Assembly: GCA_022841795.1 (NCBI GenBank)
Contig: JALHQU010000002.1
Span: 1 to 64,000 of the forward strand
DNA from: Fimbriiglobus sp.
GTDB lineage: Bacteria > Planctomycetota > Planctomycetia > Gemmatales > Gemmataceae
DNA: 64,000 nt
Direction of reading: 5' to 3'
Part shown: one piece after another, positions 1 to 8,466 of the stretch
How the letters are laid out: every line of letters starts with the position of its first letter
How positions within the stretch are numbered: position 1 is the first letter of the stretch
The notes under the pieces: model-generated
What the model saw: only the letters and a program-made list of their open reading frames with translations
Databases searched by the model: none
Told to the model about the DNA's origin: nothing
Position numbers and translations under genes: made by a program

Positions 1-4
1 CCGG

Positions 5-901
5 GTGGCGGTGCCGGTGCCCGCCGGGCCGGCCGCGGTGTCCGACGGCGGCCGCGTCGTGTTCTGCCGGTCGGTGTCCTACGCCATCTCCGCCCCGGCC
101 GGGGTGATCGAGGCCGAGGCCGAATTGGTCCCGCTGCCCGACGCGTCGAGTTGCGGCCTGGGGCCGCGCCTGCTCACCGGCGGGTTCACCGCTTGGGCAC
201 CGGCTAACCCGGCCGGCGCGCCGCGGGCCCTCGTCGAACTGTCCTCCCGCGGCCGCGACTGGGTGATGATCGACCAGAACGGGGAAGCGGTCGACGACGA
301 CGCCCCGCTGCTGACGCGCGCGCTCACGCCGAAGGCGTACCCGACGGGCTACGCGGGCTTTTACGCCCGGCACAGTGAAAGTGATCCGATGGAAGTGCTG
401 ATCGAGTGCGGAACCGTGCCGCGTGCCATCGGGGCGGAGCAGGTGTACCACGAGCCGTTCGAGAAGGCGGACCTCACGCTCAACGGGGAGCGACTGCACC
501 TGGACGTTTCTGGACAGGTGGTTGCTCCGGAAAAGGCCGACGGCCTGGTTCTGGACGGTAAGGCCCGCACCGCGACCGTGCAGTTGAACGAGCAGGCCGC
601 GCGGGTGGCGATCGACGGCGGGAACGGCCGGATCGCGGCCGGGGCGTCCAACGCTGTGGTTCTGGGAGCGGGCTTGCCGGAGAACCAGGGCGACCCGGCC
701 CCCAACAGCCTGGTTCTGGACGGCGAACAGGGGGAGGCCCGCATCGATGTCAAAATCGACCTGGTTGCCAAAGTTGACACCGAAACGAAACTCCGGGTTC
801 AGCAGGATCGGGTCCGCATGATGGACAACTTGACCGTGACCGAGAGCCAGGCGACCGTCAAGAAGAACGTCAAGGTGGGCGGGAGGCTCGACATGGCCTA
901 A
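5..901 (+). CDS. Hypothetical protein, probably left-truncated, upstream of a secretion effector
   Basis: The frame opens with GTG almost at the window edge, so the true start may lie outside. I recognise no family. The first 150 residues are mixed; the last 120 are a run of short beta-strand-like segments alternating with Gly/Asp turns (for example VLDGKARTATVQL and LVLDGEQGEARIDVKIDLV). That pattern resembles the beta-helical tails of phage or VgrG-type spike proteins. It ends 130 bp before a PAAR-like, pore-forming effector gene on the same strand, so a role as adaptor or spike component of a contractile secretion machine is possible. That is inferred from context and repeat style only. 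Confidence 0.6.
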   Translation: MAVPVPAGPAAVSDGGRVVFCRSVSYAISAPAGVIEAEAELVPLPDASSCGLGPRLLTGGFTAWAPANPAGAPRALVELSSRGRDWVMIDQNGEAVDDDAPLLTRALTPKAYPTGYAGFYARHSESDPMEVLIECGTVPRAIGAEQVYHEPFEKADLTLNGERLHLDVSGQVVAPEKADGLVLDGKARTATVQLNEQAARVAIDGGNGRIAAGASNAVVLGAGLPENQGDPAPNSLVLDGEQGEARIDVKIDLVAKVDTETKLRVQQDRVRMMDNLTVTESQATVKKNVKVGGRLDMA

Positions 902-1031
902 GCCTCGGGCCGGGGTCCGTTGTCATCTTCGGCGGAGCCCGACGCGCCAGCGAGGTTTTCACCGCCGAGCTCGGCCCAGACCAGGAAACGGACGGTCGCC
1001 TTCGATCTTGCCCCGCGTGGGAGGTTGCCCG

Positions 1032-3845
1032 ATGTTTGTCGTGAAGGACAAGAAGTTCGCGGTCGAAGGCTACAAGGTCGCGTTCGAGCCGACGTCCATC
1101 GGCCAGGGTGACGGCTCCTTTACACCAACCCCCACCCCGGTCCGCGCGGCCGTGTCCGGCAAGGACTGCGTGCGCAGTCCGCTGGCCTTCACAATGATCG
1201 GCTGCAAATTCGGGTCGGCGGTGGCTACCGGAGGCGGGACCATCACCGCCGGCTGTCGGCGCACCCGCGAAGGCGAGCCCTACTTGATCGAGGGCGACAC
1301 CGGCGTGTGCAACGGCACCTCCCCCGGATCGCCGACCCAAGCCCCCGGGCCGTGTAGCTGCAAGGTCACCATCGTGAAATCGGGCCAGGCGGCGGCTCCG
1401 CCGGCCCAGCCCGCCAAGAAGAAGGCCGCCCCCGCCAAGACGGCCAAGAAGGCCAAAACCTTCCCCGTCTCCTTTGTCGAACTGCTGTACCCGGGGGACA
1501 AAGACCGCCCCCTCAAGGACCAGTGGGTGTACGCCTTTCGCGGGGGCGCCGTCGTCGCCGAGGTCCACGTCCTGCCGACCCGCAAGTACCAGGCGCTGAA
1601 GAACCCGAAGATCAGCGTGCCCGCCCCGCGTCGCAAGAAATTGCTCGCCCAGCAGCCCGAGAAGGCGGCCGTTAAACTCGAGGCGGGGCCGCCCGCCGCC
1701 CCCTTCGAATACCATTTCGTCCTCAGCCCGATCCAACTGACTTCCAAGGGCCTGAACGAGTTGCAGCAGCGGTTCATCAGGATAGCGCAGAAGCTCGAGA
1801 CCGACTCCCCTCCCGGCCTCGTGTTCGGGGAAGACGGGAACTTGAGCCTCGCAGACTGGACTCAGCCAGACGACCTGGTGACGTTCCAGGGGGCACCGGT
1901 GATGCGCCTGATGCGCGCCCTCGGTCAAACCCAGGTCGCGTTGCCCAATCTCTTTCAGTGGGTCGCCGACCTCAAGGAAATGGAATACTTGCCGGGCCTC
2001 GAAGAAGTGGAGCGCTTCCTGAACGACGAGAGGCGCGCGGCCGAGTGGTTCGTCGCCTCGGTGCTGATGGGATGGATCCGGCGGGATGAAAAGACGGCGC
2101 GCAAGGTCCGAAAGCTCCTTCAGGAGGGCCAACCGGATGCGTGGCTGAAGGCCTACGCCGAGGAGAAGTTCAAGGCCGAAAAGCGCTCCCGCGAAGCGAT
2201 GGACGCGATCTCGAACATCGTGCTGTGGAACCCGCTGCACAAGGCCATCGAGCGGTCGGGCCAGGAATCGGACGGTCAGGCGCTGTCCTACGTTTACCAG
2301 TATTACGAGACGGTCTGCTTCCGGACCCTCGAGACCGCCCAGGGCCACCTGATGCTCGCTCAGTTGAGCCAGGACGACTCCCGGTTCCCGAGCACGCATA
2401 TCTTCACCGACAGCCCCAAGGTCAAGGAATACTTCGAGACAACCCGCTTCGCCTATCTGGCTGCCAAAGCGGCATTCACGGACGCCCTGCCGTGGTACCT
2501 GGCAAGACACAAGACCAAGGCACCCGAGCGCGTGCGCGCGTGGCTCAAGAACTATGTCAGGGACAAGGGCGAACTCAAGGGGGCCTACAAACACATCGCC
2601 ATGCGACTCGACCAGAACAAGCGCTTGGCGGCCGGTCTCAAGGGAAAGCGGCGGGCGAGAATCCGGCAGGTGTACAAGGACCTCGTCAAGAAGTCCCTGG
2701 ACACACTCCCCGATGACAAGCCGCTGCGACGTAAAGCCGCCGAGTGGGTGGAGAAGCCGTCCTTCTTGCGGGCAAAGAACCTTTTCACCGGCGGAGCCGG
2801 CCTATTCGAACTCGCCAACTTCTACCTCGCCATTGATGAACTCGCCTCCAAGGGGGATCTGGAATCGTGGGGCGGTCTGGTCGGCGCGGCGGGCGACCTC
2901 ACCAATTTCGTCCTGATTGATCTGATGCAGTTGCTCGGGAAACAGATGACCAACCGCATTCTGCGCTACGGAGGGGTTGCCGGTGTTGTTGGGGGAGCCA
3001 TGGACGCGATCCTGTTCGCCCAGAAGGGGTTCAAAGCCCTTCGGAAGGGGGATGAGGACCAGGCCGTCGGTTGGGGTGTGGCCGCCGTGGGGGGCGCGGT
3101 CACGGCCATCGGGGGGGGAATGCTCATCGCCAAGGCCGTCACGGGAGGTGCGGCGGTCGGGTCCGCGGCCGGCGGCGTTGGCGCGCTCCCCGGGGCGATC
3201 ATCGGGTTCGTCGGGGCCGTCATCGTCATCGGCGGCGTGGCCCTGGCCGCCTGGTTCACGGACGATGTCTACGAGGAATTCGCCAAGAACTGCTTCCTCG
3301 GAAACAAGATCAAAAAGCATGAGGTTCACTGGTCGCATCTCCCCTTGGGGACCCGTGACCCATTGACCGACATGAAAGTGCTGATCCAGTTGCTGAGCAC
3401 TTTCCAGGTCCAGAGCACGCAGGGAACGGGCCCCAAGGGCTTTTCCTCCGTGACGGTGACGCCGGGCTACGCCGAAGAAACGTCCCGCCTGCATATCGTC
3501 CTCCGGAAGGACGCTCCCTACCCGACCGTGCCGTTCGAGGTCTGGCCCGTCCGGAACCTGGGCGACCCCCTGGTTCCCCTGGAGGCGTATATCAGGACGG
3601 CCAAGGACGGCACAGGATTGGAAGCGGACCAGCCGTACATATCCCGCTCGCCGGACGGTACGGAAACGTGGGTCATCACCGGGCGCTTTGATCGGGCGTA
3701 CATCCAGTATGACGTCTTCGGCGACGGTCAGCTTTGCGTACCGCCCCCGGCGGGGAAGCACGAGCAGTATGTGTATGTGAAGATAGACGATGACACGACC
3801 AGCCTGGACGAGGATTCCTACACCACGACCCTAGACGGGAAGTGA
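1032..3845 (+). CDS. PAAR-like/VasX-like putative pore-forming effector of a contractile secretion system
   Basis: 937 residues. I chose ATG 1032, which has GGGAGG 7 nt upstream, over an in-frame GTG at 1008. Residues 1-115 are Cys/Gly-rich and resemble a PAAR-like (DUF4150-type) spike tip. A Lys/Ala/Pro linker follows at about 124-145. A long helical region then leads to three Gly/Ala-rich hydrophobic stretches at about 645-745, which look like a glycine-zipper membrane insertion domain, and a beta-rich C-terminus. This order (spike tip, linker, helical body, glycine-zipper membrane segments) is that of VasX/BTH_I2691-type type VI effectors. Function by homology would be depolarising target membranes. 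No secretion apparatus is visible in the window. An immunity gene would be expected immediately downstream, but an IS630 element sits there instead. Confidence 0.6.
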   Translation: MFVVKDKKFAVEGYKVAFEPTSIGQGDGSFTPTPTPVRAAVSGKDCVRSPLAFTMIGCKFGSAVATGGGTITAGCRRTREGEPYLIEGDTGVCNGTSPGSPTQAPGPCSCKVTIVKSGQAAAPPAQPAKKKAAPAKTAKKAKTFPVSFVELLYPGDKDRPLKDQWVYAFRGGAVVAEVHVLPTRKYQALKNPKISVPAPRRKKLLAQQPEKAAVKLEAGPPAAPFEYHFVLSPIQLTSKGLNELQQRFIRIAQKLETDSPPGLVFGEDGNLSLADWTQPDDLVTFQGAPVMRLMRALGQTQVALPNLFQWVADLKEMEYLPGLEEVERFLNDERRAAEWFVASVLMGWIRRDEKTARKVRKLLQEGQPDAWLKAYAEEKFKAEKRSREAMDAISNIVLWNPLHKAIERSGQESDGQALSYVYQYYETVCFRTLETAQGHLMLAQLSQDDSRFPSTHIFTDSPKVKEYFETTRFAYLAAKAAFTDALPWYLARHKTKAPERVRAWLKNYVRDKGELKGAYKHIAMRLDQNKRLAAGLKGKRRARIRQVYKDLVKKSLDTLPDDKPLRRKAAEWVEKPSFLRAKNLFTGGAGLFELANFYLAIDELASKGDLESWGGLVGAAGDLTNFVLIDLMQLLGKQMTNRILRYGGVAGVVGGAMDAILFAQKGFKALRKGDEDQAVGWGVAAVGGAVTAIGGGMLIAKAVTGGAAVGSAAGGVGALPGAIIGFVGAVIVIGGVALAAWFTDDVYEEFAKNCFLGNKIKKHEVHWSHLPLGTRDPLTDMKVLIQLLSTFQVQSTQGTGPKGFSSVTVTPGYAEETSRLHIVLRKDAPYPTVPFEVWPVRNLGDPLVPLEAYIRTAKDGTGLEADQPYISRSPDGTETWVITGRFDRAYIQYDVFGDGQLCVPPPAGKHEQYVYVKIDDDTTSLDEDSYTTTLDGK

Positions 3846-3899
3846 GCGGCCGGTGCGAGAGTTCGTGTCCCGCACCGGGACCAGCGGCACCGGACGTAG

Positions 3900-3928
3900 T
3901 GGTCCGACTATCGCTGGATGTCGGGTTG
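3900..3928 (+). repeat. IS630 left terminal inverted repeat
   Basis: 29 bp starting TGGTCCGACTATCGC. It matches the reverse complement of 5128-5156 at every position I compared. Confidence 0.9.
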
Positions 3929-5082
3929 CGTCCGGGGTTCGGGAATGGGGTAAAGGGCCTTCAGTTTCACACGGGCTTCGGCCGTGGTGAACCGCCAACT
4001 CGTGCCGGCTTTCGCGGCGTTGCGGGACTCCGACCAGGCCGTCAAAGCCGACGACATCTTCGCCAGCGTCTCGAACCGACGCTGGCCCAGACACTGACGG
4101 GACATCACACTCAACTCCATCTCGGCCACATTCAGCCAACTGCCGTTCACCGGCGTATGCACCCACCGCAAACGGCGACGCAAACGACCCGCCGTCTCCG
4201 CGTCGAACGCTTTGTACAAACTCGACACCGTATGGGTGTTGAGATTATCGCACACCAGCGTCACCACCTCCGCCTCGGGATAATCGACTTCCAGAAGGTG
4301 CCGAACTTCCTCCGCCCAATCGCACGCGGTGCGGCTGTCACGGCAGCCCACGCGACGCCAACCGCGGATCGGATCGTAAAACATGAACAACGAACCGGTG
4401 CCGTGGCGGTCGTACTTGTCGTCGATGCGTCGCGGTCGGCCCGGTCGGAGCGGCAGCGGGTCGAAGACATCCGAGAGCAGTTGCCGCGACGCTTCGTCCA
4501 TGCAAATCAGCGGATGTTTTGCGTCGTAGAAGGCGTGGTAGACATCGAGGACTTCTTCCATCGCGGCCACGAACCGCGGCCGGTCGGCGGCGGGGATGCA
4601 GAAGCGTTCGGTTTTCCAGGGCTGCAGTTCGTTTTTTTCAGACAGGTGCGTACGCTCTCGGGACAAACGCTCGTCACCACCTGCAACCGGGCCAGTTCGT
4701 CGCAGAGCAGTCGGAGCGTCCAGCGGTCGCGTCCGTCAGGCGGTTCGCTGCAACAGAGCGTCACCAGATGGGCTTCGGCCGGGCCGTCGAGAATTTTGGG
4801 CACATGGGCATCGCACCGGGTGGCACGCACCAACGTCTGGTCCATGCCGCCCTGAACGAATTTCTTGCGGATGCGTCCGAGTTGGCGGAGCGAGAGTTGA
4901 ACTTCGGCCGCGATTTCTTCGTCGGTGCGTTGTCCATGGGGGTGGGCTTCGTCGGCGAGCAGGAGGATGGTGGCCCATCGCTTTTTGGCGACGCCGATGG
5001 AGGTTTGTCGGGTCAGGCGTTCGAGTTCGGTGCGTTGTTCAGTGGAGAGAATGACCTGGTGCTTGACGTTGGATGGTGGCAT
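3908..5082 (-). CDS. IS630 transposase made by -1 programmed frameshifting
   Basis: Two overlapping minus-strand frames. The upstream frame (start ATG 5082, after an untranslated end repeat) carries the helix-turn-helix region, with LSTEQRTELERL and DEEIAAEVQLSLRQLGRIRKK. The downstream frame to 3908 carries the DDE catalytic domain: ICMDEAS, VTLVCDNLNTH and WLNVAEMELS supply the D, D and E. The frames meet at a run of seven A residues (minus strand; 4632-4638), a classical A-AAA-AAC slippery heptamer. A -1 slip there gives the continuous join CLKK-NELQPW. This is the usual IS630 strategy, so I annotate one functional product rather than a pseudogene. Confidence 0.85.
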
Positions 5083-5127
5083 CCTTGCCTCCGTCGGGGG
5101 GTGACCGATCGGGCTACAGCCTATCAT

Positions 5128-5156
5128 CAACCCGACATCCAGCGATAGTCGGACCA
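5128..5156 (-). repeat. IS630 right terminal inverted repeat
   Basis: 29 bp, the reverse complement of 3900-3928, followed by G and a TA at 5158-5159. Confidence 0.9.
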
Positions 5157-5226
5157 GTAGGTAGCAGCGGCTCGTCGGGCGTCCGGTACAAACACCGATG
5201 ACACGCGCCGGAGCAGGCAGCACTAG

Positions 5227-5361
5227 CGGTCGCACAAGGTGAATCAGGACGACTACCCGAGGGTCTACACCGCCACCGTCCGCCCGACGTCGCAGGTCAT
5301 GATCACGTATGACCTGCACGACCGAAAGCGACGAAAGAGCATGTTCGAAGGTGTGCTATAG
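5227..5361 (+). pseudogene. Short open remnant beyond the IS630 insertion
   Basis: After an in-frame TAG at 5224 the frame stays open for about 44 codons to TAG 5359-5361. It encodes DDYPRVYTATVRPTSQVMI followed by TYDLHDRKRRKS. The composition and the Tyr/Thr beta-strand style resemble the end of the upstream effector (DEDSYTTTLDGK), so it may be the tail of a second copy or of a gene cut by the IS. This is suggestive only; no start codon with a ribosome site is visible. Confidence 0.3.
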
Positions 5362-5709
5362 GTAGGTATCGTCTGCGGAGTTGCAAAAAATCGCCAACCA
5401 CCCGTTTTGCTCGCAGAGAGTCAGGATAACTGCAATCATTGCTTCGTCGAAAGGCGGTCCCTCCGGAACGACTTCCATGTTAGCCCCATAGAAGCCGGGC
5501 TCAAAGTTGACAGTCACATCGACCGTATACCCTCTCACAGCGAAACTGCCTGAAAACGAACCTGTCTTCCACGGCTCAAAGTTGATACTCGGCCAGATGC
5601 GATTGAATGCGTCAAGAACCGCGTCCTTCTCCCCTAACGGGATTTTGGCGTTGTTCTGAAGTCGCATGATCGAGACACAGTCGGCGGGTGCCATATGACC
5701 GTTCTGCAT
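5356..5709 (-). CDS. Small hypothetical protein, possible immunity-type gene
   Basis: 117 residues, starting at ATG 5709. The base composition is clearly more AT-rich than its neighbours. It has an alpha/beta pattern with two strand-rich segments (FSGSFAVRGYTVDVTVNFEP) and a hydrophobic C-terminal helix (EAMIAVILTLCEQNGWLAIF). No family recognised. It converges on, and overlaps by 6 bp, the remnant after the IS630. Small orphan proteins of this size and composition are common as immunity genes beside polymorphic effectors, but the opposite orientation argues against a simple effector-immunity operon. Confidence 0.5.
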   Translation of the reverse strand: MQNGHMAPADCVSIMRLQNNAKIPLGEKDAVLDAFNRIWPSINFEPWKTGSFSGSFAVRGYTVDVTVNFEPGFYGANMEVVPEGPPFDEAMIAVILTLCEQNGWLAIFCNSADDTYL

Positions 5710-5713
5710 TTTG

Positions 5714-6053
5714 AGGGGCGTTCAATCGATCCGCGGTCATTTTACCAGATCTCACCATCCCGCCTGCCGGGTACGCACTGGCCGTCGCGACCCTCGTGGA
5801 GTGCCGTCCCATGTCGGTGCTCGACGAGCCGGCGGCGCAATGCCGAAAGACGCCGAAAGCTGTCGCGTGGGTTCTGGAGAACGTCCGGCGGATCAAGGTT
5901 CCGTTCCCGGTACAAGGTGAATTGGGCGTATTCGACGTGGACGTAACGGGACTTCTCGAAGTCTCTGACACGGTTGAAAAAGCGGGATCTCGGGCCGCGA
6001 AATGGACCTCGCCACTGATACCCGGCTTTGATGAAGCAGCTCGGCTGTGGTAA
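5714..6053 (+). pseudogene. ASCH-domain protein remnant
   Basis: The open frame after a TGA at about 5711 reads GYALAVATLVECRPM, then a Leu-Asp-Glu turn, AFVL-like AVAWVLENVRRIK and PFPVQGELGVFDVDV. This is the characteristic second half of an ASCH domain: strand, acidic loop, WVLENVR, P-[VL]-x-G-x-LG-[LVF]-F. The first half, with the usual W-A and R-x-x-P region, is missing and there is no credible start codon. It is annotated as a truncated gene. ASCH proteins are RNA-associated; nothing more can be said. Confidence 0.4.
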
Positions 6054-6099
6054 TGACCGTTCGTACCGGTAATCTTGCCGGCCGAGTTCGGCGATCACC

Positions 6100-6477
6100 A
6101 TGGTCGATTGTCACGGCATCTACCACACCGACCCGTTCCCCCCGTTCGAGGTCAACTTCTCATCCGAAGACCGGTACTGTCTGTACCTGGCCCTGCTTCC
6201 ATCCGGCCTGTTCCTCCGGGCACTGGCACCCGCGCGCGGGTTCGACCTTCGCCCGCACCTGCGCGACGTGTCCGAGCATCGATGCCATCAGGAACCGGAC
6301 CGACTGCACCCGCGGTTTCGGACCGGGAGGTACGAGGTGGATGGATACGAACTCCATCTCCGAATGTGCGTGTACCTCGGCAGAGAGGTTCACGAGCAGC
6401 GGTGGTCACTGCGGATGCCCGCCCCGCACGTGCTCGTCGGCCCCTGCGAGGTGTACTGGCTCACCGCGGGCGTTTGA
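6100..6477 (+). CDS. Hypothetical protein
   Basis: 125 residues from ATG 6100. No family recognised. It has a plausible protein pattern: DRYCLYLALLPSGLFLRAL, then a His/Arg-rich middle, then a beta-rich end with WSLRMPAPHVLVG. Its tail overlaps by 17 bp the end of the replication initiator on the other strand, so the two genes converge. The alternative frames here are poorer. Confidence 0.45.
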   Translation: MVDCHGIYHTDPFPPFEVNFSSEDRYCLYLALLPSGLFLRALAPARGFDLRPHLRDVSEHRCHQEPDRLHPRFRTGRYEVDGYELHLRMCVYLGREVHEQRWSLRMPAPHVLVGPCEVYWLTAGV

Positions 6478-7732
6478 CGGCGCTCCGACCCGCCGCCCGC
6501 CCGGCTGTCAGGAGTATACCCTGCTCGGCCGCGATGTCCTTCAGGATCTTGGTCAAGAGTCCGCCCGGATTCCGTACGGGCTGTGCCCGCCGAAACTCCT
6601 TCATGAGTCCGAGGGCACGCTCCACAGATCCGGCTCCGAGTCGCCCGACGCACCAGGCCCACCATCCACGGTCTTCATCTGACCCGAGCGCCTCGGTGAT
6701 CAGTGCGACGGCCCTCTCGACTTCAGGCGGCAACGGCGGATCGGTCCTGGGCGGCCGGAACGGCCGGTCCGGCGTGGTACCCCGGACGAAGGTCGCCACC
6801 CACCGGCCCGCCGGGGATGGTTCGAGTCGGAACGCGGCGAGGATCGGGACGCCGCGGGCGACGACCCCGTCGGCGGCGGCCCGCAGGGTGGCCCGTACGT
6901 CCCGTTCACGGGCGGCCTCGATCGGCAGAGCCTTCGCCAGGTCGGACACGAACCGGCGGTGGAGTTTCTGCGAGGCGAACTGCTTGGCGAGGTACACGGC
7001 CAGGCGCTGCTCCATCGGCTTGAGGGCGTGGAACCGGGCCGGCTCGAACCCGAGGTCGAACAGCCCGCGGGTTCGGGCTGCCGCCTGGAGCGCCGGGCTC
7101 ACCTCGACGAACCCGAACGGCTGGCCGTCGGTGCCGTCGCCGGGGGCGGGTTTGAAGTAGAACACCGCGCCGAAGAGCCGCCAGTTCATGTCCACGTACC
7201 GCCGGCGGGCCGAATCCCAGAACGCGTTCTTGCAGTGGATGTCGTACCCGCGCAGCACGTCGAAGTCCCGCCGGACGCGGTCGTAGTCCCGCCGCGACGG
7301 GTTCCGGTCGCCGTGGCGGACGAGCAGCGAGCGGAGGGTACCGAAGTGGATCCGTGCCCCCCGCCCGCCCTGCTCGGCGTAGAGCTGGAGGAGGTCGAAC
7401 AGGAGCACCTGCGCGGAGGCCCCGCCGAACCCGAACGGCCCCGGGTACACGACCCAGGACCGGGGAATGCGGGTGCCGTCCGGGCCGGTGATGAGATCCT
7501 CGTAGCGGAGCGGCTCGCGCCCCGACCGGGCCGGGGCCTGCTTCGAGAGCCGGAAGAGCGGGAACTCTGCGAGGTCGAAGTCGTAGCACCCGTTCGACTC
7601 GCCGCAAGGCCCGGCGTCGCATTCGTCCTCTGTGCGAACCTCCTGGGCCGGGGGACGGCACCGGGTTGCCGCGTCCGTCAGGACACCAGTGAGGAGATGA
7701 CGGACGTGCTCGAGGTCGCGGTCCTTGCCCAA
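6461..7732 (-). CDS. Plasmid-type replication initiator protein
   Basis: 423 residues starting at TTG 7732; an upstream in-frame stop excludes an earlier start. The protein has the winged-helix character of RepA/TrfA-like initiators: FPLFRLSKQA near the N-terminus, a first winged helix around LLFDLLQLYAEQGG with RIHFGTLRSLL, and a second around MEQRLAVYLAKQFASQK and RRFVSDLAKAL. Placement is decisive. Immediately upstream lie an AT-rich segment and four phased iterons, preceded by an RHH gene and parA in the same orientation. The protein would bind the iterons and open the AT-rich region. The assignment rests on context plus fold-like features, not on a diagnostic motif. Confidence 0.75.
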   Translation of the reverse strand: MGKDRDLEHVRHLLTGVLTDAATRCRPPAQEVRTEDECDAGPCGESNGCYDFDLAEFPLFRLSKQAPARSGREPLRYEDLITGPDGTRIPRSWVVYPGPFGFGGASAQVLLFDLLQLYAEQGGRGARIHFGTLRSLLVRHGDRNPSRRDYDRVRRDFDVLRGYDIHCKNAFWDSARRRYVDMNWRLFGAVFYFKPAPGDGTDGQPFGFVEVSPALQAAARTRGLFDLGFEPARFHALKPMEQRLAVYLAKQFASQKLHRRFVSDLAKALPIEAARERDVRATLRAAADGVVARGVPILAAFRLEPSPAGRWVATFVRGTTPDRPFRPPRTDPPLPPEVERAVALITEALGSDEDRGWWAWCVGRLGAGSVERALGLMKEFRRAQPVRNPGGLLTKILKDIAAEQGILLTAGRAAGRSAVKRPR

Positions 7733-7734
7733 TC

Positions 7735-7795
7735 AAAACTCACTGCAATGCTTTATTACATGAGATCTTTAAGATCATGATCTTTACCTCCCCGG
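7735..7795. other. AT-rich putative unwinding region of the replication origin
   Basis: This is a markedly AT-rich stretch in GC-rich surroundings, between the initiator start and the iterons. It contains the perfect 14-bp palindrome AAGATCATGATCTT at 7771-7784, which overlaps GATC sites. It could be both the DNA unwinding element and the rep promoter/operator. Confidence 0.55.
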
Positions 7796-7837
7796 ATCTC
7801 CAACAACTCCGGTCAGTTGCCCCACCCCCGCGCGACC

Positions 7838-7934
7838 GAAAGCACGAACCCAGTGTGGCGCACCGCGGGTGAAAGCACGAACCCGACACCCGGGCCGCGA
7901 GCGAAAGCACGAATCGGTGCGGGTGAAAGCACGA
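7838..7934 (+). repeat. Iteron array of a theta-type plasmid origin
   Basis: Four direct repeats of GAAAGCACGA at 7838-7847, 7871-7880, 7903-7912 and 7925-7934, each followed by a similar A/G-purine then C-rich tail. Start-to-start spacings are 33, 32 and 22 bp, that is close to 3, 3 and 2 helical turns. A protein could therefore bind all copies on one face. Position, between the initiator gene and the partition genes, fits an iteron-controlled origin. Confidence 0.8.
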
Positions 7935-7950
7935 GCCCCAAGGACCGCGC

Positions 7951-8466
7951 TCACCGGATCGGCCTTCCGCCGACAAGTTCGGACTCCCGCTGCGGGTACC
8001 GCCCGCCGTTCTCCCGCTCCACTTCTTCGACCGCGCGCCGGATCCCCCGCTCGGCGATCCGCGCGATGTTGAGCCGGGGGTTCCAGTAGGCCGCGTTCTT
8101 CACCCGGTTCACCAGTTCCTCGTCGAGGTGGACGGTCAACTTCTCCTTCCGACGGCCGGTGCCGGCCGGCCGCGCGGGCGTGGTGGCCGGTCCGCCCGTC
8201 GCGCCACCGCCATTGTGTGGCACCGGGCGGATGTGAACCGAGGGCGTGCTCCCCTCGCCCGCCTGTTCCCCCGCCGGTGGTCGGTCCCGGTTCGCCGGCG
8301 GCTCGCTCGGCTCCGCCCGCGGACGGCCGCGCCGCCGCGCCGGTCGAGCCTCCGACGGTTCACCGCTTCCGACCGCCGCGCCCGCTTCCTCCGGCCCGCC
8401 CTGCGGGATGACCGCGTCGAACGGGTCGCGCCCGATCGTACTCCTAGCCGTTCTCGACCGTCCCAT
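7951..8466 (-). CDS. Ribbon-helix-helix partition partner (ParB-like) of a type Ib system
   Basis: 171 residues from ATG 8466, which has AGGAGG just upstream and overlaps the end of parA by 23 bp. The first two thirds are a disordered Pro/Arg/Gly tail. The C-terminus carries a ribbon-helix-helix: KLTVHLDEELVNRVKNAAYW followed by NIARIAERGIRRAVEEVER. Small RHH proteins encoded directly after a short ParA are the centromere-binding partners of type Ib partition (ParF/ParG family). It would bind upstream repeats and may repress parA. The iterons begin only 17 bp beyond its stop codon. Confidence 0.75.
   Translation of the reverse strand: MGRSRTARSTIGRDPFDAVIPQGGPEEAGAAVGSGEPSEARPARRRGRPRAEPSEPPANRDRPPAGEQAGEGSTPSVHIRPVPHNGGGATGGPATTPARPAGTGRRKEKLTVHLDEELVNRVKNAAYWNPRLNIARIAERGIRRAVEEVERENGGRYPQRESELVGGRPIR

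Larger units (their letters stand above)
3899..5157. mobile_element. IS630-family insertion sequence, complete
   Basis: The element is about 1.26 kb. It is bounded by near-perfect 29-bp inverted repeats (3900-3928 and 5128-5156) and flanked by TA dinucleotides at 3897-3898 and 5158-5159, the TA target duplication typical of IS630/Tc1-mariner elements. It carries a single transposase gene in two frames on the minus strand. It lies 53 bp after the stop of the large effector gene, separating that gene from a short open remnant at 5227-5361. Ends and TA sites are intact, so the insertion looks recent. Confidence 0.9.

Noticed and set aside
870-2594. A 574-codon open frame on the minus strand opposite the effector gene
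   Set aside because: It is Arg/Gly/Pro/Leu-rich and fully explained as the reverse frame of a GC-rich gene; no motif and no ribosome site.
7838-7934. The four GAAAGCACGA repeats as a CRISPR array
   Set aside because: Repeats are only 10 bp, spacing is 22-33 bp with similar flanks, and no cas genes other than a Cas4-like nuclease tied to Argonaute are present.
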